NCBI GenBank assembly: GCA_003157015.1
Contig: PMIJ01000053.1
Location: 27,752-65,925 of the forward strand
Length of the DNA: 38,174 bases
Origin: Bacteroidales bacterium
GTDB lineage: Bacteria; Bacteroidota; Bacteroidia; Bacteroidales; VadinHA17
Reading direction: 5' to 3'
Positions 31,583 to 38,174 of the stretch are shown here, piece after piece. A model generated the notes under the pieces. The model was not told the DNA's origin, made no database searches, and saw nothing but the letters and a program-made list of their open reading frames with translations. The translations under genes were made by a program, and so were the position numbers. The stretch's first letter is position 1. Each line of letters begins with the position of its first letter.

Positions 31583-32653
31583 TTAATTCTTTGATTCAAA
31601 TTCCTTCATCGCAGCAACAAGAGCTTCAACACTCTCTTTCGGGAGAGCATTATACGTCGAGGCGCGGAATCCTCCAACAGACCTGTGACCTTCGATACCA
31701 AGCATTCCTTTTGATTTTGCAAAGTCAGCGAAGGCTTTTTCCAGCTCTTTATATTCAGGGGTCATTACAAAACAGATATTCATAAGAGATCTGTCTTCAG
31801 GATCAGGAATGGTAGGCACAAACAGTTTATTCCTTTCAATCTCATCATAAAGAATTTTTGCTTTTTCGATGTTTTTCTTCTGCATGACTTTTACCCCGCC
31901 AAGATTTTTGAGCCAATTCAGAGTCTGCTGTGCAGCAAATATCGTAAATACAGGGGGTGTATTGAACATCGATTCTCCTTTAATATGCACCCGATAGTCG
32001 AGCATTGACGGAATCTGACGGTCCACTTTTCCAAGGACATCTTCTTTTACAATAACAAATGCCATACCTGCAGGAGCCAGGTTTTTCTGGGCACCTCCGT
32101 AGATAAGTGAATATTTTGAAACATCCACCGGCCTGCTGAATATATCAGAAGACATATCAGCAACAAGAGGTATTTTTACGTCAAAATCTCTCTTGATTTC
32201 AGTACCATAAATAGTATTGTTAGTGGTTATATGGAAATAGTCAGCATCAGACGGGATACTGTAGTTTTTCGGGATATAGTTGAATAATTTTTCTTTCGAG
32301 GATGCGACTTCCACCACTTCACCGAACAGTTTTGCTTCCTTTAGCGCCTTCCCGGCCCACTCCCCGGTATTGAGATAAGCAGCCTTTTTGTTCAGCAAAT
32401 TCATAGGAACCATTGCAAACTGCAAACTAGCGCCGCTACCAAGAAACAGAACCTGGTAACCAGCCGGGATTTCGAGTAATTCCTTGAACAGTGAAATAGT
32501 GTCGTTTACGCAGGCAACGAATTCCTTGCTGCGGTGAGAAATCTCAAGTATGGACAATCCGGTTCCTGCAAAATCTTTTATACCTTCAATTGCTTTGTCA
32601 ATTGTGTACTGTGGAATAATTGAAGGACCTGCATAAAAATTATGTTTTTTCAT
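31583..32653 (-). CDS. serC: 3-phosphoserine aminotransferase
   Basis: A 356-aa PLP-dependent class-V aminotransferase that makes O-phosphoserine from 3-phosphohydroxypyruvate and glutamate; SerC also acts on the pyridoxine-pathway intermediate in some species. It opens [11 protein letters not shown], has [16 protein letters not shown] and PLP-lysine K190 in [13 protein letters not shown], and ends with the [19 protein letters not shown] active-site block. I start it at the ATG at 32653, which gives the family's usual first residues; an in-frame ATG at 32662 would add MSL. It heads the serC-serA-DUF1015 operon and has a -7 box at 32702-32709. Confidence 0.95.
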   Translation of the reverse strand: MKKHNFYAGPSIIPQYTIDKAIEGIKDFAGTGLSILEISHRSKEFVACVNDTISLFKELLEIPAGYQVLFLGSGASLQFAMVPMNLLNKKAAYLNTGEWAGKALKEAKLFGEVVEVASSKEKLFNYIPKNYSIPSDADYFHITTNNTIYGTEIKRDFDVKIPLVADMSSDIFSRPVDVSKYSLIYGGAQKNLAPAGMAFVIVKEDVLGKVDRQIPSMLDYRVHIKGESMFNTPPVFTIFAAQQTLNWLKNLGGVKVMQKKNIEKAKILYDEIERNKLFVPTIPDPEDRSLMNICFVMTPEYKELEKAFADFAKSKGMLGIEGHRSVGGFRASTYNALPKESVEALVAAMKEFESKN

Positions 32654-32701
32654 TAAGGACATTTTATAATTAATATTAGGTAATCCGGATTCTGTAATTT
32701 A

Positions 32702-32709
32702 CAAAAATA
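32702..32709 (-). promoter_or_regulatory. Bacteroidota -7 box TATTTTTG upstream of serC
   Basis: An exact TAnnTTTG match on the minus strand, about 50 bp before the preferred serC ATG. No -33 TTG at the right distance. Confidence 0.4.
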
Positions 32710-32769
32710 AATAAATAATAATGAGTATCGATAATTAGGCACATAGATTCATTGATTTGGATATGTCTG

Positions 32770-33489
32770 TCAAAATTCAGCAACAAGAGCACCCTCTTTC
32801 ATTACAGGAATTTTATCCGTGAAATCAGATGTCAGACAGAATTCTATGCAATCATCAAGATTTTTATCTCTCAAACGCGTTCGTTGTGCAGCCTTTTCAA
32901 TATAACCAGGCAGATCATGAGAAGCTAGTGACCACAGATCAATAGCGGCAAGTGTTGAGTCGCATATAGTTGAATAATTATGTGTTCGCATAAGTATGTC
33001 AGCCATAGCCCCTGCACAGATGGTATCTTCAATGTTAAACTTGTTTTTCCATCCGGCACAGAGCAATAATATATCATTGTCCTGGCTAATCAGCCAGTGT
33101 GTAAGCGATCCGATATTAAGGAACGAACCGATTACGGTCTTATAAGACGATAATGCCAGTTTAATTATTCCTGTTCCGTTTGTAGTGCTGTAGACTATTG
33201 TTTTGCCGCTAACCTTTTCTTTAGTGAAATTAAAGGGAGAATTTCCGAAATCTGCAAAATCAAGGACAAAACCATCGCGTTCGGCCGCCACAAGATAACC
33301 TTTAGACTTATATTCCTTTGCAGTTGCAATTTCGGCAACAGGGATTATAGAAGTTGCACCATTGGCAAAAGCTGTGCATATTGCTGAGGATGCCCGGAGT
33401 ATATCTATGATCACAACAATTGAATTGACATGTTTTTCAGGTTCAAACAGAGCAGGCGAAAAGCATGTTTCAAGGTTCCTTTTATTCAT
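32770..33489 (-). CDS. ComB-like 2-phosphosulfolactate phosphatase family protein
   Basis: A 239-aa protein of the ComB family, Mg-dependent phosphatases whose archetype removes phosphate from 2-phosphosulfolactate in coenzyme M synthesis. It shows VVIIDILRASSAICTAFANG, LVAAERDG, FGNSPFNF, STTNGTG and LLCAGWKNKFNIEDTICAGA, the family's conserved blocks. I start it at the ATG at 33489 (MNKRNLETCFSPALF). A longer frame opens at 33567, but its extra 26 residues are encoded by the decamer repeat element copy 4 and are not conserved. Bacteroidota do not make coenzyme M, so the true substrate may be another phospho-sulfonate or phospho-hydroxyacid. It lies upstream of serC on the same strand. Confidence 0.88.
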   Translation of the reverse strand: MNKRNLETCFSPALFEPEKHVNSIVVIIDILRASSAICTAFANGATSIIPVAEIATAKEYKSKGYLVAAERDGFVLDFADFGNSPFNFTKEKVSGKTIVYSTTNGTGIIKLALSSYKTVIGSFLNIGSLTHWLISQDNDILLLCAGWKNKFNIEDTICAGAMADILMRTHNYSTICDSTLAAIDLWSLASHDLPGYIEKAAQRTRLRDKNLDDCIEFCLTSDFTDKIPVMKEGALVAEF

Positions 33490-33502
33490 CTCAGTAATTA
33501 TT

Positions 33503-33571
33503 CTTGGTGTACGATAGAGTCTTGGTGCCTTCGTAGCAATATTTTTCTGGCCAAGACACAAAGTCACAAAA
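33503..33571. repeat. decamer-type inverted repeat element, copy 4 (diverged)
   Basis: On the minus strand it reads CTTTTGTGA, CTTTGTGTCTTGG, a short AT-rich loop, then CTACGAAGG and CACCAAGACTC. The arms have the same CTTTGTG / CGAAGGCAC design as copy 1. It separates gcvT and comB and supplies the false N-terminal extension of the longer comB frame. Confidence 0.65.
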
Positions 33572-33618
33572 GTTTCACCAGGAGTTTTCTAAAAGCTAAA
33601 AAAGACATGAATCGTTTC

Positions 33619-34725
33619 TTAACTCTTATTGTAAATAGGGAGGTCTACTATCTTGGCTTTCAGATCTTTATTACGGATTCTTATAAATATTTCAGTTCCC
33701 GTTTTCCAATAGCCTTTTTCCAGATATGCCATTCCTATTCCCTGTTTCATCATAGGAGACATAGTTCCGGAGGTAACTTCTCCGATGGGGTCGCCCTTCG
33801 CATTTACAACCTCATAATGTTGTCTTGGGATGCCCCTTTCAATCATTACAAAACCTTTCAGTTTTTTCTGCACTCCCTCCTCTTTTTGTTTAAGCAACAG
33901 CGCTTTATCAATAAAATCCTTCTCACTTGTAAATTTTGTTATCCAGCCTAACCCCGCTTCGATAGGTGATGTCTGATCATTGATATCATTTCCGTAAAGG
34001 CAGAAACCCATTTCGAGCCGCAAGGTATCGCGTGCGCCTAAACCTATAGGTTTGATATTAAATTCCATTCCGGCTTCAAATACTGCTTTCCACAGCTTTG
34101 GACCGTCTTCATTTTTAACATATATCTCGCAACCACCTGCGCCGGTATAACCGGTAGTAGAGAATATTACATCGTTTATTCCGGCAAAATTCAGAACTTT
34201 GAATGTATAATATTCCATATCTTCCACTGAAGTTTCTGTCAGCTTTTGCATGGCTTTCAGAGCCAATGGTCCCTGTACCGCCAGCTGTGCTAACTCAGCT
34301 GAAGCATTAATTAGTTCTTTGCCCGGCTTCAGCCCGAACAGTCCGGCATTTTTAACGCACCAGTTCCAGTCTTTTTCAATATTTGCAGCATTAACCACCA
34401 GAAGAAATTTTTCAGTGTTATACCGGTAAACCAAAAGATCATCGACAATTCCTCCCTTCCCGTTAGGAAAGCAGGAATATTGAATTTTACCGTCAAAGAG
34501 GGCCGATAGATCATTTGATGTTATGTATTGAAGAAACTTCATTGATGAAGGACCGCTAACCCAGAATTCACCCATATGAGAAACGTCAAATACACCAATT
34601 CCATTCCTTACTGTGATATGTTCTTCGGTAATTCCAGAATATTCTACGGGCATATTATATCCGGCAAATGGAACCATTTTGGCACCTGCCTCCTGGTGAA
34701 ATTTAGTAAAAGCAGTATTTTTCAT
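33619..34725 (-). CDS. gcvT: glycine cleavage system aminomethyltransferase (T protein)
   Basis: A 368-aa folate-dependent enzyme that takes the aminomethyl group from the H protein and forms methylene-tetrahydrofolate and ammonia. Family marks: [67 protein letters not shown] and [19 protein letters not shown]. The C-terminal [21 protein letters not shown] block is complete. The ATG at 34725 gives [11 protein letters not shown]; an ATG at 34761 would add a hydrophobic stretch with no family support. GcvH, GcvP and the lipoyl enzymes are elsewhere. It lies near serine genes that feed the same glycine and one-carbon pool, but in its own transcript. Confidence 0.95.
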   Translation of the reverse strand: MKNTAFTKFHQEAGAKMVPFAGYNMPVEYSGITEEHITVRNGIGVFDVSHMGEFWVSGPSSMKFLQYITSNDLSALFDGKIQYSCFPNGKGGIVDDLLVYRYNTEKFLLVVNAANIEKDWNWCVKNAGLFGLKPGKELINASAELAQLAVQGPLALKAMQKLTETSVEDMEYYTFKVLNFAGINDVIFSTTGYTGAGGCEIYVKNEDGPKLWKAVFEAGMEFNIKPIGLGARDTLRLEMGFCLYGNDINDQTSPIEAGLGWITKFTSEKDFIDKALLLKQKEEGVQKKLKGFVMIERGIPRQHYEVVNAKGDPIGEVTSGTMSPMMKQGIGMAYLEKGYWKTGTEIFIRIRNKDLKAKIVDLPIYNKS

Positions 34726-34818
34726 TGAGATTAATTTTTTAAAAATGATCAAAATCCACATTACAGTTGCGGAATTTGCAAAGCAAACAATTACTTTCCT
34801 TAAAAAATCTGATGATTG

Positions 34819-36876
34819 TCAGAATTCAAGGATTTTAAACTCAACTCTTCTGTTTTTAGACCTACCGGCTACAGTAGAGTTATCAGATATTGGCTGTAAT
34901 GAACCATAACCTCTGAACTCCATCCGTGACCGATCAATGCCTTTCTGAATAAGGTAATCAACAACAGCTTTTGCCCTGGCTTCCGAAAGTTTAAAGTTGA
35001 GTGGTTCGGTCCCTGTTTTATCAGTATGTCCTGATATTTCTATTTTCATCTGGGGGTTTTCATTCATAATGTTCAATAATCGGTTGAGCTCCATATATGA
35101 ACCAGGAGTAAGTACCGATTTTCCTGTTTCGAAGAGGATATTATTCAGCACTACTTTTTTGCCTACTTTAACCTTAATCAGTTCAAGGTTAAGGTTATAA
35201 TCTTCTTTGGCCCAATTGTCAGGAACATCAATGCGTCTTGAGTCGGATAAATACCCTGTGGCATGAAGATCAATCATATACGATTTTTTTGCCGGAAGTT
35301 TCACTCTGTAGCTGCCATCTGATTCAGAACTTGCAGTAGTTGTGTTAATTGCACCGTTTACAATATCCCTGACGTCGATTTTTGCTAAAATGGGTTCACC
35401 ATTTTCCGAATCTTTAACCTTACCTGTCAGAAATACGGGCTTTTCCAGCAAAACAGGAGGTGGCTGTTTCACTACAACTGTATCTCTAATAATAATAGTG
35501 TCGCGTTTAGGAGGAGGAGGCGTTACTATGATCCTTTTGGGAGGCAGTATCTTTCCCTTGTAAATATCTGTTCCGCCAAATCCACCGTTGCGGTTTGAAA
35601 CAAAATAAAATGAGCTGTCTTCAACCGGTGAGGGAGTGTAGAAGAGGTCATCCCATGGAGTATTTATTGGATAGCCTATATTTTTAACAGTGTCCCAAGC
35701 GCCCGTTTTATTTTTTACGCTATAGAAAATATCAAATCCTCCGATTGAGTTGTGACCCTTTGAGGCGAAATAGAGTGTATCTCCGGTTTTTGAGAATCTT
35801 ACTCCCTCCTCATCATATATTGTATTAATTAAATTACCGGCATTTTGCGGCTTTGACCATTTCCTGTCACTTATTTTCTTTATGAAATAGATGTCCTTTC
35901 CACCAATATTATATTTCCCACGATCTGAAACGTAATATATTTCATTTCCCGACGGGCTGAAAGTAAAGGATGTTTCTGATCCCTTTGTATTTATTTTATA
36001 GGGGATTGGTTTAGGGGTTCTCCAAACGCCTTTTTTATTAGCTGACACTTTAATATCACCCTTATTAGAATACCCGGCATAGATATAAAGCATGTCATTT
36101 GCTGAATTAATATAAAGGGGAGCTTCACAGTACTTTGTATTCAAATCTTTTCCGGCCGATGTTGCAGGTACCCACGAACCATTGTTTAGCTTCGAAATGA
36201 AAATATTTTCATCAAATTTTGTATCGGGATGGCGTTTGCCTGATTTCGGGATTTCCCTCCTGGAAGCAAAATAAATAGTCTGTCCGTCTTTTGTTAAAAC
36301 TTCGGAATAATCATCAGAATTGGAGTTGATATTTGCCCCAAGGTTATTTATAGAAATCCTAAGTGTATCCTTTGTTATTATCAAAGCTGAGTTACATTCC
36401 TGAATACATTTGCGTGCAAGCAATATATTCTTCTGGTTCTTTTTACCTGGTGAAGAAAGGTAAGCGGTAAATTTATCGATTGCTTCATTAAATCTTCCTG
36501 CATACTGAAGAGCTCTGCCTGCAAGTAGAAAGACATCTTCAGCGACGTCTTTCTTTAGTTCTGCGGCTTTCAGAAAAAATTCGGCGGCTTCTTCTTTTTT
36601 GTCTGAAAAAAGAGCGGAAACCCCTGTCTTGTAATTCAGTTCGGCATTTGAATTATTATAAACAAGAGCCAGTAAATATTCATTATATGCCTCGTTGTAC
36701 CAGATGCCTTTCTCGGTAAAAAAGACATCGCCATTGGTTACATGCGTCCATGCCTCTCCGAAACCAGGTCTGTTAGTTTTAAAATCCTTGCGACGGATAG
36801 ACACATCTGTCTGACCATCTAGAATTAATGAGCTCAGAAGGGAGACAGCAAATACAGAGGATAGAAAACATCTCAT
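34819..36876 (-). CDS. PorE-like TPR/propeller/CRD/OmpA envelope protein
   Basis: A 685-aa exported protein. After a signal peptide (MRCFLSSVFAVSLLSSLIL, about 1-21) come: TPR-like helices (about 60-165), a six-bladed PD40/WD40-like propeller (about 185-440; IYFASRRE, IYYVSDRG, LYFASKGHN, FYFVSNRNGGFGGTDIY), a proline-rich linker (450-475), a carboxypeptidase-regulatory-like domain (about 480-565), and an OmpA peptidoglycan-binding domain (about 575-685) with ISGHTDKTG and NFKLSEARAKAVVDYL. This order matches PorE of the type IX secretion system, which ties the machine to peptidoglycan. No lipobox is present and no PorP/SprF gene is adjacent, so a paralogue with another envelope role is possible. 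Confidence 0.88.
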   Translation of the reverse strand: MRCFLSSVFAVSLLSSLILDGQTDVSIRRKDFKTNRPGFGEAWTHVTNGDVFFTEKGIWYNEAYNEYLLALVYNNSNAELNYKTGVSALFSDKKEEAAEFFLKAAELKKDVAEDVFLLAGRALQYAGRFNEAIDKFTAYLSSPGKKNQKNILLARKCIQECNSALIITKDTLRISINNLGANINSNSDDYSEVLTKDGQTIYFASRREIPKSGKRHPDTKFDENIFISKLNNGSWVPATSAGKDLNTKYCEAPLYINSANDMLYIYAGYSNKGDIKVSANKKGVWRTPKPIPYKINTKGSETSFTFSPSGNEIYYVSDRGKYNIGGKDIYFIKKISDRKWSKPQNAGNLINTIYDEEGVRFSKTGDTLYFASKGHNSIGGFDIFYSVKNKTGAWDTVKNIGYPINTPWDDLFYTPSPVEDSSFYFVSNRNGGFGGTDIYKGKILPPKRIIVTPPPPKRDTIIIRDTVVVKQPPPVLLEKPVFLTGKVKDSENGEPILAKIDVRDIVNGAINTTTASSESDGSYRVKLPAKKSYMIDLHATGYLSDSRRIDVPDNWAKEDYNLNLELIKVKVGKKVVLNNILFETGKSVLTPGSYMELNRLLNIMNENPQMKIEISGHTDKTGTEPLNFKLSEARAKAVVDYLIQKGIDRSRMEFRGYGSLQPISDNSTVAGRSKNRRVEFKILEF

Positions 36877-36981
36877 AAGGTCCGGTTTTTATAAGCATAA
36901 AAGTAGCACTTATTTCCTTTATCAAAAAAACATGGTTAATTATTAAGATGAAAACAAGTCCCCGGCACATTAAAATATTAT

Positions 36982-36989
36982 TATATTTG
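36982..36989 (+). promoter_or_regulatory. Bacteroidota -7 box TATATTTG upstream of Hpt-STAS
   Basis: An exact TAnnTTTG match. No clear -33 TTG at 17-23 bp upstream. The leader to the ATG at 37037 would be about 40 nt. Confidence 0.5.
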
Positions 36990-37036
36990 TTTGGAATTCT
37001 TTGAACTGTAAGTTAATTTTTATCCCGATATCAATT

Positions 37037-37399
37037 ATGGATTATAAATTCATAAACATGGAATATCTTGATTCCGTATCTGGAGGAGATTCCTCGATCA
37101 TTAATGAACTTGTTGTGTTGTTTAAACAACAATCCAATGAGATTTACAATGAAATGAAATCTTTGCTAGAGTTAAAGAATTATGTTTCACTCGGATTGCT
37201 TGCCCATAAAGCTAAATCCTCTGTTGCCATAATGGGAATGAGCAAACTGGCCGAGATGTTAAAAACGTTTGAACTCCAGGCCAGGGAAGGGAAGGAAACT
37301 CATTTATATGAGCAATATCTAGAAAGATTCAGGAAGGAAACGGAAGAGGCAACCAGGGAGCTTGAAGATATAATCCATAACAGGTTAAGCGGCAATTGA
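37037..37399 (+). CDS. histidine phosphotransfer (Hpt) domain protein
   Basis: A 120-aa stand-alone Hpt protein. The phospho-acceptor is H57 in LLAHKAKSSVAIMG, the standard HxxKSS/G four-helix bundle motif, preceded by LFKQQSNEIYNEMKSLLELK and followed by LAEMLKTFELQAREG. Such proteins carry phosphate between receiver domains in phosphorelays. I start it at the ATG at 37037 (MDYKFINMEYL); a TTG at 37001 would add twelve mostly hydrophobic residues and lies within the expected leader. Its stop abuts the ATG of the STAS gene with no gap. Its kinase and receiver partners may be the hybrid and PAS kinases earlier in this window or genes elsewhere (inference). Confidence 0.9.
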   Translation: MDYKFINMEYLDSVSGGDSSIINELVVLFKQQSNEIYNEMKSLLELKNYVSLGLLAHKAKSSVAIMGMSKLAEMLKTFELQAREGKETHLYEQYLERFRKETEEATRELEDIIHNRLSGN

Positions 37400-37735
37400 A
37401 TGGTCAATATTGAAAAAAATGATAAAATTGACATTATATCCTTCTCTGTCAATAAGATCAATGCCCTGATTATTGATGAAATCAGAGAGGCTATACTTAA
37501 AGTATTTGATAATTCGAACTCAAAAGTAATAATTGATCTCAAAGGTGTTGAGTATGTAGACAGTTCAGGATTTGGCTGTTTCCTATCGTGCATGAAAGCT
37601 GCCAGGAACAATTACTGTGCGCTGAAATTTGCAAATCCTGAACCCAGGGTTTCCGAACTGTTCGAGACACTGCACCTTAACACTGTTTTTCAGATTTACT
37701 CTGATATTGAGAGTTGTATAAAGTCGTTCAACTAG
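37400..37735 (+). CDS. STAS-domain protein (anti-sigma-factor-antagonist type)
   Basis: A 111-aa single STAS domain with the VIIDLKGVEYVDSSGFGCFL signature; S55 or S56 in DSSG is the site usually phosphorylated by an HPK/RsbW-type kinase in partner switching. Strands and helices follow the SpoIIAA fold, and no RsbW-like kinase is adjacent. It starts directly after the Hpt stop, so the two are very likely translated together. That couples a His-Asp phosphorelay protein to a Ser-phosphorylated switch in one transcript. It is convergent with clpB, with 7 bp between the stops. Confidence 0.9.
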   Translation: MVNIEKNDKIDIISFSVNKINALIIDEIREAILKVFDNSNSKVIIDLKGVEYVDSSGFGCFLSCMKAARNNYCALKFANPEPRVSELFETLHLNTVFQIYSDIESCIKSFN

Positions 37736-37742
37736 ATCAATA

Positions 37743-38174
37743 TTATTTTCCTCCTTTTCTGAAAGATAAATGGCCATCTTTCACATCAACTACAATGCTA
37801 TCATCTTTTGAAACTTTACCTCCTATTATTTCTTTCGATAGTTCATTCACTATCTCCTTCTGAATCAGTCTTTTTACTGGTCTTGCTCCCAGCTGAGGAT
37901 CATAACCCTTCTCAGTCAACCAGTCAAGTGCATTCTCTTTTACCACAAGTTTAAGGTTATATCCTGCCAGCATATGTTCGATAGTGCCGAGCTGGATTTT
38001 TACTATCTCTTTTATCTGATCTTCATTTAATGGATGGAACATCACAATTTCATCAATTCTGTTCAGAAATTCAGGCTTGAGCGTTTTTCTTAATAAGGAT
38101 AATATTTCCTCTCTGAGATGTACTTCTTCCTTTTCAGGCATCTTGTTATTCCATTTGTCCATTCTGTCTCTTAT
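37743..38174 (-). CDS. clpB: ATP-dependent disaggregase ClpB, C-terminal part only
   Basis: The frame is open to the right edge and contributes the last 143 residues. It shows LRKTLKPEFLNRIDEIVMFHPL, the sensor-2/arginine region of the second AAA+ domain, followed by the ClpB D2-small domain with KGYDPQLGARPVKRLIQKEI and a short C-terminal tail ending FRKGGK. ClpB is a hexameric protein disaggregase working with DnaK. An internal ATG at 38162 is not the gene start; codons upstream of it (IRDR) continue the conserved sequence. The remaining roughly 700 residues lie beyond the window. Confidence 0.93.
   Translation of the reverse strand: MRDRMDKWNNKMPEKEEVHLREEILSLLRKTLKPEFLNRIDEIVMFHPLNEDQIKEIVKIQLGTIEHMLAGYNLKLVVKENALDWLTEKGYDPQLGARPVKRLIQKEIVNELSKEIIGGKVSKDDSIVVDVKDGHLSFRKGGK

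Noticed and set aside
33490..33567. N-terminal extension of the ComB-like protein
   Set aside because: The extension is encoded by a decamer repeat element and is not family sequence.
33430..33951. Plus-strand 173-aa frame opposite comB/gcvT
   Set aside because: Antisense to gcvT 3' end and to the comB leader, with no domain signature.
34726..34761. N-terminal extension of GcvT
   Set aside because: Twelve hydrophobic residues before the family's usual MKNTAF-type start.

Overview
The window is most likely chromosomal DNA from a low-GC member of the Bacteroidota (Bacteroidales/Marinilabiliales-like). The evidence is: repeated -7 boxes of the Bacteroidota type TAnnTTTG upstream of genes, two of them with a correctly spaced TTG; a PorE-like TPR/propeller/OmpA protein of type IX secretion; a BT_3928-type DoxX/MauE protein next to tpiA; the folP-cdaA pair; and a serC-serA-DUF1015 operon whose SerA is of the lysine (K) type. 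I see no rRNA, tRNA, CRISPR array, transposase or prophage block.

Layout. 1-135 is the start of a four-helix-bundle (S23/IVP family) gene running off the left edge. 384-8097 is a signalling block: a NarL-type regulator overlapping its four-PAS kinase (minus strand), diverging from a kinase, two tandem Rcp1-type single-domain regulators and a REC-first histidine kinase (plus strand). 8233-9753 holds a secreted PQQ-type propeller and a small membrane protein. 9929-14864 holds housekeeping genes: cdaA and folP (minus), then tmk, BT_3928-type and tpiA (plus). 15014-19498 is a huge exported beta-rich protein I cannot assign. 19512-22428 has a YfcE-type phosphoesterase, rsmE, a compact SPFH / Arc-type RHH / zinc-ribbon cassette and a 65-aa gene with a strong terminator. 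22583-26110 has an ECF sigma factor diverging from uvrA. 26312-28318 has an exported protein, a lipoprotein and a divergent helical-repeat protein of unknown function. 28477-34725 carries yggS, DUF1015, serA, serC, a ComB-like phosphatase and gcvT, a serine/one-carbon neighbourhood. 34819-38174 has the PorE-like gene, an Hpt-STAS pair and the 3' end of clpB.

How they work together. Serine made by SerC/SerA feeds glycine and one-carbon units (GcvT, FolP, thymidylate through Tmk). The signalling block combines classical two-component parts with an Hpt and a STAS protein that could couple phosphorelay to partner switching.

The least explained signal is in the spacers. Many carry short-period repeats, each with its own period: heptamers around cdaA, octamers, inverted arrays of CTCTGTGNNN-like decamers in four places, a six-copy 17-mer, a three-copy 40-mer with C6/G6 hairpins, and several perfect palindromes. 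Two genes (tmk, rsmE) appear to have -7 boxes so close to the ATG that their leaders would be very short. Coding calls rest on motif recognition by eye; no database search was run.
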